A stretch of 64,000 nucleotides of DNA, taken from assembly GCF_018402495.1 (NCBI RefSeq), contig NZ_JAGYIU010000006.1, positions 17,290 to 81,289 of the forward strand, in the 5' to 3' direction. Of this stretch, positions 7,512 through 17,634 are shown in pieces. How positions within the stretch are numbered: position 1 is the first letter of the stretch; each line of letters begins with the position of its first letter. Origin of the DNA: Pseudoalteromonas sp. GTDB taxonomy: Bacteria; Pseudomonadota; Gammaproteobacteria; Enterobacterales; Alteromonadaceae. The notes beneath the pieces were generated by a model. It worked only from the letters and a program-made list of their open reading frames with translations. It had not been told where the DNA came from and searched no databases. Position numbers and translations under genes: made by a program.

Positions 7512-10500
7512 ATGTCTAGAAATATAATTAAAAGAACAGCGATTGCGACTGCTGTATCAAGCGCGCTTGTTGCCACGTTTGCAAATGCTGCTACCTTGCC
7601 AAACGCAACGATTAACTATAAACACGCAGAAGAAGTTAAAGAAATAGCAGCTGATAAAAAAGTGCCTTCATCACATATGATCGTTCTTAAAGCTCAAACC
7701 TCGGTTGATGCGGTTGCCGCTGGGACATATCAGGTTTCTAGTAACCGTGAAATAACTGCACAGGTTGAGCAATTACAAAGCATAATGACTGCAGAGCTAA
7801 ACAGCTTAGACTTTAATGCAAAAGTAATAGGCAAAACTAAAATTTTAGCGCCAACGTTAATTGTACAAGCAACACCTAAAGCGTTAGAAGAAATAGCAAA
7901 AGATGACCGTGTTGCTAAAGTACTGCCAATGTTTGACCGTGAATTGCATGTTGCAGCAAGCTCTGAATACATCAATGCAAAGCCACTTATCACTGATGGT
8001 ATTGCCAGTGGTAAAGGTCAACGTGTTGCGGTATTAGATACTGGTATTGACTATACACATGCTGCTTTTGGTGGTGAGGGGACTGTTGAAGCATATCAAG
8101 CAGCGCAGGCAGATCCAACATCAGTAGCATGGCCACAAGGTATTGTGCAAGGTGGCTATGACTTCATACGTGATGATGCCGATCCTATTGAAAATGATCC
8201 AGTAAACTCTCCAGCAACAGGGGCGGCAACCAACCACGGTACATCCTCTGCAAACTCTGTAAATGGTATCGCTCCTGATGTCGAACTTTACGCTTATTCA
8301 GTGTGTGGCGGTGGTTGCCCGGGGGCAGCGCAAGCTGCGGCACTAGAGGCTGCAATGGACCCAAATGGAGACGGTGATATCTCAGACCGCGTTGATGTTA
8401 TGAATATGTCATTAGGCGGTGAGTTCGGTGATACATATACAGGCGGTGGCACACAATACTTAATTCAGCGTGCGGTTGAATTAGGTGTAAATATGGTTAT
8501 TTCTGCAGGTAACGATGGTGACAACCCATTTCGCGTAGGTGGTCCAAGTACGACTCCTAATGCTCTTTCTGTGGGGGCAATGACTCACCCAACAACCGAA
8601 GTTGGTGTTGCAACAGGAACAATTGCGGGTGTTGTGGGTGATATTCAACCATCAGGTTTTGGCCCTCAAGAGGCCTATACTATTTCTGGGGCTGATATCG
8701 AACTCGTTTACCCAGAGGCAAATCAACTTGGCTGTGATGCGTTTGCTGGCGATATTGATTTTTCAGGTAAAGCTGTGCTGATAGATCGTGGCGCATGTGC
8801 ATTTACGCAAAAAGTATTAAATGCACAAGCAAACGGTGCTGAGTTTGTAATGATTGCAAATAATGTGGATGATGGAACCCCTGCACCTATGGGTGGCTTT
8901 GATGCTGCAGTAACAATCAAAAACATAGGAATTAACTTTGCTGCCGGTGATGCTTTAAAAGCACAATTAGCAGCAGGCAATCCTGCAACATTTGATATTA
9001 GTGTTGAGATTAAAACAACAGCAGGTGCGGTTGCAACATTCTCATCTCGCGGTCCATCGATGGACGGTTTGTTAAAGCCTGAAATCACAGCGCCAGGTAC
9101 GAGTATTGATGTAGCAGCTTCCGGAACACAAACAGGGACAAATCCAGTGTCGGGTACGTCTTTTTCTGGTCCAATAACAGCCGGTGCTGTTGCAATGATC
9201 CGTGAAGCCCATCCAAACCGCAATGCGTTTGAGATTAAAGCAACAATAATGAATGCGGCAAATTTAAATGTAACTAATGAGCCTCTTTCTATAAACCCTG
9301 ACTCTGAGCTTGCGCCAATTAGTATGATAGGTGCTGGTTTAGTCGATGTGACTAAAGCGGTAAATCTGCCAGTTGCAGCGTGGGTACATAATAGTGAATT
9401 TAATACTAAACAAGCGGCACTTTCTTATGGTTTAGTAAGCTTAGCAGAAGCAGGCTCAATTACTAAAACTGTAACTGTTAAAAACTTCTCTTCAGATGCA
9501 AAAACGTATAACCTTCGCACAGAAGCGCGTTACCAGAGTGATATTGATACAGGTGCTGTGAGTTGGGATTTCCCTGCATCAATAACAGTTCCTGCGGGTC
9601 AAGCAATTAATTTTGATATTACGATGATGGTAGATCCCAGTAAGTTACCGGCATGGGAGTTAGAAAACCCATTTAGTGCAGATGATATTGCTGCAAGAAG
9701 TGCAGCCCTAACATCAGCAGAATTTGATGGTGCGTTAGTATTTGATGATGCGTCGACCGACACTGATCATGACTTACACCTTGTTTATCATGCAATGCCA
9801 AAAGCTGCCACAGAGCTTAGCTATTCATCTGAGATCATTAATAATGAGATGGCATTGGTTATTGAAAACACAGGTCAAACTGAAATTACTCCACAGGCTG
9901 AAAGTATTGTTGCAATGGGAAGTGAAAAATCAGTTGAAGACGCTGAGTTTAATATTCTTTCTACTACATTCTCTGCATTTAATTCTGAGGTTTGTGATTC
10001 GGGTATTTTTATTACTTCGTCAATTCAACTGCGCGATCCGCTAACGCATACCTTCCAGGCGGGTTACAGAATTGAAATAGATACCAATAACGACGGTGTA
10101 TCTGATCAGTTCATGCAAAACTTAAACGACCGTGGTCGTGATACTGCATTCCCTGGCCGTAGCCGTACATTAATTGGTACCACTGATGGTGCGGGCAATG
10201 ATTCATGGCAGTGGGGTACACCGCTTTATCATTCAGCAGGTGAAGACACCATTACATTCTCTGGCTGTTCAGAGTTAATGAATATTGATGCTTCGCTTCT
10301 TGGTGAACCATTAAACTTTAAGGTGTCTGTAGGTTATCCAAGCTATCAAACGGGTGTATTCACTGAAACCGATAGCGTAACTGGTTCAACGGTATTTGGT
10401 GTTCAGCCTAGCGTTGAAATGATGTCTTATGAAACTGGTGAAGCTATTACTTCAATTAAACCAGGTGAGAAGGCCGTTGTTTCTGCAAATGGTCCTTTTG

Positions 10501-10982
10501 CACTATCGCAAGGTTCAGGCACTAACATTATTAAGATAATGTCAGCTGAAGACCTTGAGTTACCAGAGATTGAAGCACCAACACTTATTGGTGGTGAGTT
10601 TAGTGTTTCTGAAGATGCTGCTAATGGAACCGTGGTAGGTGCGTTTACTATTGAAGAATCAGAGCTAGACCTAGCTGTATCAGAGTTCTATGTTCAATCA
10701 AATACAAACCTTGGTCTTACTGTTGATGAAGATGGTCAAATTGTGGTTGCAGATACCACTTTATTAGCAGGTGATACATCTGCAGAGATAGAAGTCGTTG
10801 CGATTGATGTTCGTGGTAATGTGTCAGAGCCAGCTCTGGTTACTGTAAGCATTGACAAAGTTGTTGTTTTACCACCGGTTGTTGAGCCAGAGCCAGCTAA
10901 GAAAAGCTCTTCAGGTTCATTAGCTTGGTTAACATTACTTGTAGCGCCGTTTGCCTTTATGCGTCGTCGTAAACAAAAGTAA
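7512..10982 (+). CDS. Secreted S8 (subtilisin-like) serine peptidase with PA domain and GlyGly-CTERM sorting signal
   Basis: Catalytic motifs VAVLDTGIDYTHAAF, NHGTSSANSVNGIAPD, SGTSFSGPITAG; PA-type insert; C-terminus SSSGSLAWLTLLVAPFAFMRRRKQK. Confidence 0.93.
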   Translation: MSRNIIKRTAIATAVSSALVATFANAATLPNATINYKHAEEVKEIAADKKVPSSHMIVLKAQTSVDAVAAGTYQVSSNREITAQVEQLQSIMTAELNSLDFNAKVIGKTKILAPTLIVQATPKALEEIAKDDRVAKVLPMFDRELHVAASSEYINAKPLITDGIASGKGQRVAVLDTGIDYTHAAFGGEGTVEAYQAAQADPTSVAWPQGIVQGGYDFIRDDADPIENDPVNSPATGAATNHGTSSANSVNGIAPDVELYAYSVCGGGCPGAAQAAALEAAMDPNGDGDISDRVDVMNMSLGGEFGDTYTGGGTQYLIQRAVELGVNMVISAGNDGDNPFRVGGPSTTPNALSVGAMTHPTTEVGVATGTIAGVVGDIQPSGFGPQEAYTISGADIELVYPEANQLGCDAFAGDIDFSGKAVLIDRGACAFTQKVLNAQANGAEFVMIANNVDDGTPAPMGGFDAAVTIKNIGINFAAGDALKAQLAAGNPATFDISVEIKTTAGAVATFSSRGPSMDGLLKPEITAPGTSIDVAASGTQTGTNPVSGTSFSGPITAGAVAMIREAHPNRNAFEIKATIMNAANLNVTNEPLSINPDSELAPISMIGAGLVDVTKAVNLPVAAWVHNSEFNTKQAALSYGLVSLAEAGSITKTVTVKNFSSDAKTYNLRTEARYQSDIDTGAVSWDFPASITVPAGQAINFDITMMVDPSKLPAWELENPFSADDIAARSAALTSAEFDGALVFDDASTDTDHDLHLVYHAMPKAATELSYSSEIINNEMALVIENTGQTEITPQAESIVAMGSEKSVEDAEFNILSTTFSAFNSEVCDSGIFITSSIQLRDPLTHTFQAGYRIEIDTNNDGVSDQFMQNLNDRGRDTAFPGRSRTLIGTTDGAGNDSWQWGTPLYHSAGEDTITFSGCSELMNIDASLLGEPLNFKVSVGYPSYQTGVFTETDSVTGSTVFGVQPSVEMMSYETGEAITSIKPGEKAVVSANGPFALSQGSGTNIIKIMSAEDLELPEIEAPTLIGGEFSVSEDAANGTVVGAFTIEESELDLAVSEFYVQSNTNLGLTVDEDGQIVVADTTLLAGDTSAEIEVVAIDVRGNVSEPALVTVSIDKVVVLPPVVEPEPAKKSSSGSLAWLTLLVAPFAFMRRRKQK

Positions 10983-11000
10983 TCCAAATGTTAGTTAATT

Positions 11001-11025
11001 AAAAGGGAGCCTTGGCTCCCTTTTT
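11001..11025 (+). terminator. Intrinsic terminator of the S8 peptidase gene
   Basis: AAAAGGGAGCCTTGGCTCCCTTTTT. Confidence 0.9.
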
Positions 11026-11106
11026 ACATAGCTTCACAAATTAAATTTCGGTAGTGTTAAATATTAGGTATATTAATAAAAATAAAAGCTACAGGGATTT
11101 AAATTA

Positions 11107-13278
11107 ATGAAACACACTTCGTTTACGCTTGCCGTAATATCGTTAGCTATTTTAGGTGGTTGTAATAAAGCACCTGAAGTTAAACAAAACACGCCTACTG
11201 AACAGTCTGTATCTCAAATCGCAGTAATGCCGCCGGTTGCTAAAAAAGTACCTTATGAAATGTCTATTCATGGCGATACGCGACTCGATAATTATTATTG
11301 GCTTAGAGACGATGAGCGAAAAGATCCTGAGGTAATTAGTTACCTTGAGGCTGAAAATGCTTATACAGATGCAATGCTTGCGCATACAAAAACGTTACAA
11401 ACTAGGTTATTTGAAGAGCTGAAAGGTCGAATTCAAAAAGACGATGATTCAGTGCCAGTTAAAAACGGTGACTATTATTATTCATCACAAACTCGCGGTG
11501 ATAACGAATACGCAACTTATGTACGTAGTAGTGATTTTGCAGGCACTGACCAGCAGATTATTTTAGATGTAAACGAGCTAGCTAAGGAACATGATTATTA
11601 TGCCGTAAGTGGTTTGGATGTAAGTCCAAACGGCAATTTAATGGCATATGGTGAAGATACCGTAAGTCGTCGTATTTATAATATAAAAATAAAAGACTTA
11701 AGCACTGGTAAATTACTCGAAGATACGCTTGAAGGCACAGATGGCAGTGTTGTTTGGGCAAACGACAACAAAACGCTTTATTACATAAAAAAAGATTTAC
11801 AAACTTTACTCGGTTACCAAGTTTATCGTCATACACTCGGTACCCCACAGGCTGAAGATGAACTCGTTTATGAAGAAACAGATACCAGTTATTACATGGG
11901 TATTAGCAAAAGCAAAGACGATTCAGAAGTTTATATCTGGCACAGCAGCACAAGCGCTTCGGGTGTATCGGTTTTAAGTGCTAATGATGTTAAAGCTATG
12001 CCAGAACGCTTGATTGAACGTGAAGCGGATCTGGAGTATGGAATTTCTAAGCTGGGTAATACTTACTACATTGTCACTAATTTAAACGCAGTAAACTTTC
12101 AGTTAATGAAAGTAGATATTGATAAAGCAGGCGATAAAGCGAATTGGCAAACAGTGATCCCCGCTCGCGATAATATAAAGTTAGAAGGCATCGACTTATT
12201 TAACGATCACTTGGTTTATCAGCAGCGAGAAATGGGTCAGTCGACACTTATTGTCCGTAACTTAACCACGGGTAAAGAGATGCCGCTTAGTTTTAACGAC
12301 AGTGCATACACAATCAGTGCCTACGGTAACAACGATTTAAATAGTGATATGCTTCGCGTTTATTATTCTAGCATGACAACGCCGGGTTCATCGTACGATG
12401 TTAATTTAGCGACTGGTGATAAAACATTACTCAAGCAGCAAAAAGTGTTGGGTGGTTTTAGTGCCGATAATTACGCGTCAGAACGACTATTTATAACCGC
12501 ACGAGATGGTATTAAAGTGCCGGTTACCTTAGTTTATCGTAAAGACAAGTTTAAAAAAGAAGGGACTAATCCGCTGTTACAATACGCATATGGCTCATAT
12601 GGTGCTACCATGGATCCTACATTTTCTAGTGCTCGCTTAAGTTTGCTCGATCGGGGTTTTGTGTATGCGATTGCGCATATTCGTGGTTCACAAATGTTAG
12701 GACGTCCTTGGTATGAGGATGGTAAACTACTCAATAAAAAGAATACCTTTAATGACTTTGTTGATGTCACTAAGTCTTTAGTTGCACAAGGTTATGGTGA
12801 TAAAGATTACATTTTTGCCCAAGGTGGTAGTGCGGGTGGCTTGTTAATGGGGGCGGTAGCAAACCAAGCGCCTGAGTTGTATAAAGGTATGGTGGCTGCG
12901 GTTCCGTTTGTTGATGTGGTGACGACCATGTTAGATGAGAGCATTCCCCTTACAACGAACGAATACGGTGAGTGGGGTAACCCTAACGAAAAAGCATACT
13001 ATGAATATATGCTATCGTATTCACCGTACGATCAAGTAAGTAAACAAGACTACCCTAATATGTTAGTTACGACAGGCTTACATGATTCACAGGTGCAATA
13101 TTTTGAACCTGCAAAGTGGGTAGCAAAACTGCGTGACTACAAAACAGATAACAACAAGCTACTGTTTAAAATTGACATGGAAGCAGGGCATGGTGGTGCA
13201 TCAGGTCGCTTTAAGCGCTTAGAAGATGCGGCATTGAATTACGCATTTATGCTTGATTTAGCCGGTGTGAGCAAGTAA
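11107..13278 (+). CDS. S9 family peptidase (oligopeptidase B-like), predicted lipoprotein
   Basis: Lipobox LAILGGC; GGSAGGLLMGAVANQ nucleophile region; VTTGLHDSQVQYFEPAKWVAKLR; GHGGASGRF. Confidence 0.93.
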   Translation: MKHTSFTLAVISLAILGGCNKAPEVKQNTPTEQSVSQIAVMPPVAKKVPYEMSIHGDTRLDNYYWLRDDERKDPEVISYLEAENAYTDAMLAHTKTLQTRLFEELKGRIQKDDDSVPVKNGDYYYSSQTRGDNEYATYVRSSDFAGTDQQIILDVNELAKEHDYYAVSGLDVSPNGNLMAYGEDTVSRRIYNIKIKDLSTGKLLEDTLEGTDGSVVWANDNKTLYYIKKDLQTLLGYQVYRHTLGTPQAEDELVYEETDTSYYMGISKSKDDSEVYIWHSSTSASGVSVLSANDVKAMPERLIEREADLEYGISKLGNTYYIVTNLNAVNFQLMKVDIDKAGDKANWQTVIPARDNIKLEGIDLFNDHLVYQQREMGQSTLIVRNLTTGKEMPLSFNDSAYTISAYGNNDLNSDMLRVYYSSMTTPGSSYDVNLATGDKTLLKQQKVLGGFSADNYASERLFITARDGIKVPVTLVYRKDKFKKEGTNPLLQYAYGSYGATMDPTFSSARLSLLDRGFVYAIAHIRGSQMLGRPWYEDGKLLNKKNTFNDFVDVTKSLVAQGYGDKDYIFAQGGSAGGLLMGAVANQAPELYKGMVAAVPFVDVVTTMLDESIPLTTNEYGEWGNPNEKAYYEYMLSYSPYDQVSKQDYPNMLVTTGLHDSQVQYFEPAKWVAKLRDYKTDNNKLLFKIDMEAGHGGASGRFKRLEDAALNYAFMLDLAGVSK

Positions 13279-13406
13279 CGAGTGCAGGCTATACCTATTA
13301 AGCGCAGCTATTTGGCTGCGCTGTTTTATTTTTTGATACACAATAACTTTGTATTTAATAAATAAGCGTTTACATTAGGGTGTGTTGTTTTAAAAAGGAG
13401 AGTGCG

Positions 13407-13772
13407 ATGGAAGACAATCAAGAGATTCAAGTTATCAATAAAGATGACAGAACATGGGCTATGCTTTGTCACTTAAGCGCACTGGCAGGGTTTATTGTGC
13501 CATTTGGGTCTGTGTTAGGTCCGCTTATTATTTGGCTGATTAAAAAGGATGAGATGCCAACGGTTGCTATACACGGTAAAAAAGCGCTTAATTTTCAAAT
13601 TACTATGGCTATAGCCTACTTTGTTTGCTTTTTGCTCGTTTTTGCAGTGATTGGCTTTGTCTTATTGCCTATTGTGGTTATTTTTTCATTTGTAATGGTA
13701 GTTATTGCAAGCGTAAAAGCTAACGATGGCAAGGAATTTAACTATCCATTTAGCTTGAATTTGATAAAGTAA
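13407..13772 (+). CDS. DUF4870 domain-containing membrane protein
   Basis: TWAMLCHLSALAGFIVPFGSVLGPLIIWLIKKDE; SD AAGGAG upstream of ATG 13407. Confidence 0.88.
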   Translation: MEDNQEIQVINKDDRTWAMLCHLSALAGFIVPFGSVLGPLIIWLIKKDEMPTVAIHGKKALNFQITMAIAYFVCFLLVFAVIGFVLLPIVVIFSFVMVVIASVKANDGKEFNYPFSLNLIK

Positions 13773-13802
13773 CCACTGTTATTGACGCGCAAATAAAAGC
13801 AC

Positions 13803-13828
13803 TTAAACCCAGCTAATAGCTGGGTTTA
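13803..13828 (+). terminator. Hairpin/terminator
   Basis: AAACCCAGCTAATAGCTGGGTTT. Confidence 0.6.
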
Positions 13829-14290
13829 ATGTTTATTCATAAGGGAAAAATGCTTTATTTCACATTATTTTTTACTGCGTTTATATCTGCAACTTTATTG
13901 CCTAGTTCATCTGAAGTATTAATGGGTGGCATGATTATGCAAGGCAACAGCAACTTATGGCTAATTTGGTGTGCAGCAACGCTGGGTAATGTACTGGGCA
14001 GTTGTGTTAACTATTGGTTAGGAACACAAGCATTACGTTTTAAAAATAAAAAATGGTTTCCGGTGTCTGAAAAGGGGCTTGAAAAAGCGCAAAAACAATT
14101 TAATAAATATGGTGTGTATAGCTTGTTGTTTGCATGGTTGCCCATTGTGGGCGACCCACTCACCGTGATTGGCGGCGTATTTAAAGTTCGCTTTAGTACT
14201 TTTCTAGTGCTGGTAACACTGGGCAAAGGGCTACGCTATTTAGCAGTCATAGCCCTTGCCGTTGGGTTATTTATGCCAATCGAGAGTTAA
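13829..14290 (+). CDS. YqaA/DedA-like (SNARE-associated) membrane protein
   Basis: FFTAFISATLLPSSSEVLMGGM...GNVLGSCVNYWLG...KYGVYSLLFAWLPIVGDPLTVIGG. Confidence 0.88.
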   Translation: MFIHKGKMLYFTLFFTAFISATLLPSSSEVLMGGMIMQGNSNLWLIWCAATLGNVLGSCVNYWLGTQALRFKNKKWFPVSEKGLEKAQKQFNKYGVYSLLFAWLPIVGDPLTVIGGVFKVRFSTFLVLVTLGKGLRYLAVIALAVGLFMPIES

Positions 14291-14623
14291 AGAAACCGAG
14301 TCAGCAAAGCGCAGTGCATGCGGTTTATCTACTCGAGCTTTGGCATAGTTAACACTTGGATGAGAGTGGCAAACAGCAAGAATTTCAGCAACTAGTTTTT
14401 CTAGTAATAAAAAATGCCCTTGTTCAACTAAGCTAATGACTTGTTTAGTTATCACTTTGTAGTTAAGTGCTTGGTCTACTTCATCTGTTTCACAAGCTTG
14501 ATCTGCAGGGTAATGAATTTCTAAGTTGATGACCACATCCTGCTTTTTTTCTCGCTCATCTGGGTTAAAACCAATAAAAGTGCGAAGGCGTAAGTTAGTT
14601 ACATTAATAATTGCGTTTGCCAT
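14267..14623 (-). CDS. folX: Dihydroneopterin triphosphate 2'-epimerase
   Basis: INVTNLRLRTFIGFNPDEREKKQDVVINLEI; adjacent to folE and folM. Confidence 0.9.
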   Translation of the reverse strand: MANAIINVTNLRLRTFIGFNPDEREKKQDVVINLEIHYPADQACETDEVDQALNYKVITKQVISLVEQGHFLLLEKLVAEILAVCHSHPSVNYAKARVDKPHALRFADSVSLTLDWHK

Positions 14624-14626
14624 ACA

Positions 14627-15181
14627 TTATCCTTTGATCAGCTGTAAAAACTCATTACGTGTTTTCGGATCAGTCCTAAAGTTGCCTAGCATTACCGATG
14701 TACGCATGCTTGAGTTTTGTTTTTCTACACCACGCATCATCATACACATGTGTTTTGCTTCAACAATAACCCCCACACCTTTTGCACCGGTCACTTCCTC
14801 AACTGCTTTGGCAATTTGATGGGTTAGCTGCTCTTGAATTTGAAAACGACGCGAAAACATATCAACAATACGTGCAAACTTAGACAAGCCTAATACTTTG
14901 CCATCAGGAATATAAGCAATATGGCAACGGCCAATAAAAGGCAGCAAGTGGTGTTCACACATAGAATAAAGCTCTATATCTTGAATTAACACCATGTCGT
15001 CAGCGTCAGAGGTAAATACCGCATTGTTAGTGATTTCGTTAAGTGTTTGACGGTAACCTTGAGTAAGGTACTCCATGGCTTTTGCAGCGCGTTTTGGGGT
15101 ATCAAGTAACCCTTCACGTTTAGCATCTTCACCTACGGCAGTAATAATATTTTGGTAGCTTTGCTTTAATTCGTTATGCAT
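14627..15181 (-). CDS. folE: GTP cyclohydrolase I
   Basis: [34 protein letters not shown]. Confidence 0.97.
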   Translation of the reverse strand: MHNELKQSYQNIITAVGEDAKREGLLDTPKRAAKAMEYLTQGYRQTLNEITNNAVFTSDADDMVLIQDIELYSMCEHHLLPFIGRCHIAYIPDGKVLGLSKFARIVDMFSRRFQIQEQLTHQIAKAVEEVTGAKGVGVIVEAKHMCMMMRGVEKQNSSMRTSVMLGNFRTDPKTRNEFLQLIKG

Positions 15182-15206
15182 ATCATTCTCTATTTGTTTA
15201 AATGAC

Positions 15207-15926
15207 TTACTTTAGATGACGACCACCATCAACAGGTAAAGCGCGCCCTGTGATGTACTGGCTATTTAGTAGTAGGTCGATACTATTGATAATTTCTTGG
15301 CATCCAGGTTCGATACCCATTAATGATTTCTTTAAAGTTTTAGCGCGGTATTGCTCATCATCATGTTGGTTAAAAATAATTAATGACGGTGCGACTGAAT
15401 TCACTTTTATATTAGGCGCATACTTAGCACTAAAAGATTTACTTAAGTTATCGAGCGCCGCTTTACTAGCTGCATAGGCCAAGTGTTTTGGGCTACCGGT
15501 CTCCACTACATAATCGGTCATGTGAATAATGTCAGCGGGCTTAGCATAAGACGCCTGGTAATTTAATAGTAAATCCGCGCAGTGTAAGTTTACTAAATAC
15601 GGTGCTTTCGCATGAATGCGCATCATATTATCAAACAACTGTTCAAAGTGAGGGTTATTCGCCTCGCAGTCCCAACTTGACGCATTATGAATAATTGCTT
15701 TTAAAGATTCAGTTTGTGCTTTGAGTAACTCAATAAAAGTATTAATACCTTCATCAGAGCTAAAGTCAGCATAAAGACACGTCATCCCTTGTTGTTCTAA
15801 AGAATCAACAGCTGCATGACGGGTACGATAAGTGATGATAACCGCCTGTCCTTGAGCAATAAAATGCTTGGCTAGTGCAAGTCCTATGCGCTGCCCTGCA
15901 CCGGTTATTAAAATAGGGGATGTCAT
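15207..15926 (-). CDS. folM: Dihydromonapterin reductase (SDR family)
   Basis: SDR motifs [11 protein letters not shown] and [26 protein letters not shown]; folE-folX-folM context. Confidence 0.88.
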   Translation of the reverse strand: MTSPILITGAGQRIGLALAKHFIAQGQAVIITYRTRHAAVDSLEQQGMTCLYADFSSDEGINTFIELLKAQTESLKAIIHNASSWDCEANNPHFEQLFDNMMRIHAKAPYLVNLHCADLLLNYQASYAKPADIIHMTDYVVETGSPKHLAYAASKAALDNLSKSFSAKYAPNIKVNSVAPSLIIFNQHDDEQYRAKTLKKSLMGIEPGCQEIINSIDLLLNSQYITGRALPVDGGRHLK

Positions 15927-16053
15927 ATAATATAAAAAACTCTCTGTTGGCAGGCGTTAAGACTAACCACTAAAATTTAAGCCACTTTTTACACCTTATT
16001 TTTACGTAGTGCATAAATGGCTCGATCAGTTAAATTACGCTTATAATATTGAT

Positions 16054-16875
16054 TTAAAAAGCATCGTATATTGTTGGTACAGGTTGGCGCTTATGTTGCG
16101 TACGCTGATAAATTGTAATAAGCGTGTCTTCTACATGGTTTGAAACTGCTTTACCTTCTAAAAAGTCATCAATTTCTTCGTAGCTTAGCCCCAGCGCTTC
16201 TTCATCTGTGAGACCGGGTCTATCACTTTCTAAATCGGCAGTCGGTGCTTTTTCGACTAAAAGTGCGGGTGCGCCTAATGCCGTTGCCAGGGCTCGAACT
16301 TGACGCTTTGACAGGCCAAATAAAGGTGCTAAATCACAGGCACCATCGCCAAACTTGGTGTAAAAACCAGTAATGTTTTCGGCGCTATGATCAGTGCCAA
16401 CGACTAAACCTTGGCAAAAACCAGCTATTTCATATTGCGCAATCATACGTTGGCGTGCTTTTACATTACCTTTGATAAAATCAATTTTATCTTGCGAAGG
16501 CAGTGTTTGTTCAGTGCCTGCAAGTGCTGCCATTGTTTGCTCATGCAGCGCATCGGTTGCTGATTTAATATTTATGGTCATGCGGGTAGTGGGTTTTATA
16601 AAATCAACCGCCATTTGCGCTTCAGTTTCATCGGCTTGAATACCATAAGGCAGTCGTACAGCAATAAATTGATATTCAGTATCGGGGTGCGCTTGATTGA
16701 GCTCATCAATAGCAATTTGACATAAGCGGCCACAGGTTGATGAGTCTACGCCCCCGCTAATTCCTAATACCAGTGAGCGCGAATATGCTGCTTTTAAACG
16801 AGCCTTAATAAACTCCACTCGGCGTTTAATTTCAGCGTTTACATCAATACTTGGCTGAACTTTCATTTCAGCCAT
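16054..16875 (-). CDS. nadE: Ammonia-dependent NAD+ synthetase
   Basis: [26 protein letters not shown]; start trimmed to MAEMKVQ. Confidence 0.95.
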   Translation of the reverse strand: MAEMKVQPSIDVNAEIKRRVEFIKARLKAAYSRSLVLGISGGVDSSTCGRLCQIAIDELNQAHPDTEYQFIAVRLPYGIQADETEAQMAVDFIKPTTRMTINIKSATDALHEQTMAALAGTEQTLPSQDKIDFIKGNVKARQRMIAQYEIAGFCQGLVVGTDHSAENITGFYTKFGDGACDLAPLFGLSKRQVRALATALGAPALLVEKAPTADLESDRPGLTDEEALGLSYEEIDDFLEGKAVSNHVEDTLITIYQRTQHKRQPVPTIYDAF

Positions 16876-16963
16876 AATTTCACTACGCATGGCCTGCTCC
16901 TTAAAGTTAAAAGTTTTTAATACTCAAAAAAGAGTCACTATTATGTGATTTCAAATTACACAA

Positions 16964-17605
16964 TTAAAGCCCTATATACTCTTTTATTTGTTTAAGTTGT
17001 GATTTTAGTTCATCAATTTCAGCGAGTAGTTCATTAAGCTCAATATTTTTTAACTCACTGGTTGTAGGTTGTACATCTTTTGGATTATCGTTGACAGGTG
17101 AGTCTGCAAACAAATGAATATAACGACAATCACGCTTACCAGCTTCGCGAGGCAGCTTTTTAACGTGGTTGCTTTGGATTAATTGCCCAAGTGACTTTTC
17201 TACATCTTCAATACGAGAAAACTCAGCAAGACGATTACAACGTGTTTTTAATTCACCAGCTGTTTGTGCTCCTCGCAACAATAAAACACAAATAATCGCT
17301 CGTTGCTGCTGATCAAATTGCAGATGGCTAAATTCAGTATTGCAAAAACGATGGTCGTATTTATTAACCCGCCCAGAGAATCCTTCATCAAGAGTGACTA
17401 ACCGCATACTGATTAATTCATTAACAGCTGTTAGAACGTGTTCTTCTGTTAAAGTAACAACAGGTGCGCGATTAGATTTTTGATTGCAGGCGTTGGTTAA
17501 TGCGTTTAACGATAACGGGTAGTGCTCAGGCGTTGTGCTTTGTTTTTCTAATAAACACCCAATAACTCGCTGCTGCTCTAATGATAGTTGCATACCTTGT
17601 CTCAC
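16964..17605 (-). CDS. DUF480 (YceH) family protein
   Basis: QQRVIGCLLEKQSTTPEHYPLSLNALTNACNQKSNRAPV. Confidence 0.92.
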   Translation of the reverse strand: MRQGMQLSLEQQRVIGCLLEKQSTTPEHYPLSLNALTNACNQKSNRAPVVTLTEEHVLTAVNELISMRLVTLDEGFSGRVNKYDHRFCNTEFSHLQFDQQQRAIICVLLLRGAQTAGELKTRCNRLAEFSRIEDVEKSLGQLIQSNHVKKLPREAGKRDCRYIHLFADSPVNDNPKDVQPTTSELKNIELNELLAEIDELKSQLKQIKEYIGL

Positions 17606-17634
17606 TCAATATACTTTATTTTTAGCTTACACTG

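Noticed and set aside
8723-9223. 166-aa minus-strand ORF within the S8 protease
   Set aside because: Antisense to a strongly supported coding region; low-complexity composition typical of shadow ORFs. The same applies to most other antisense ORFs in the track (e.g. 2430-2723, 26099-26479, 34745-35155, 36188-36613).
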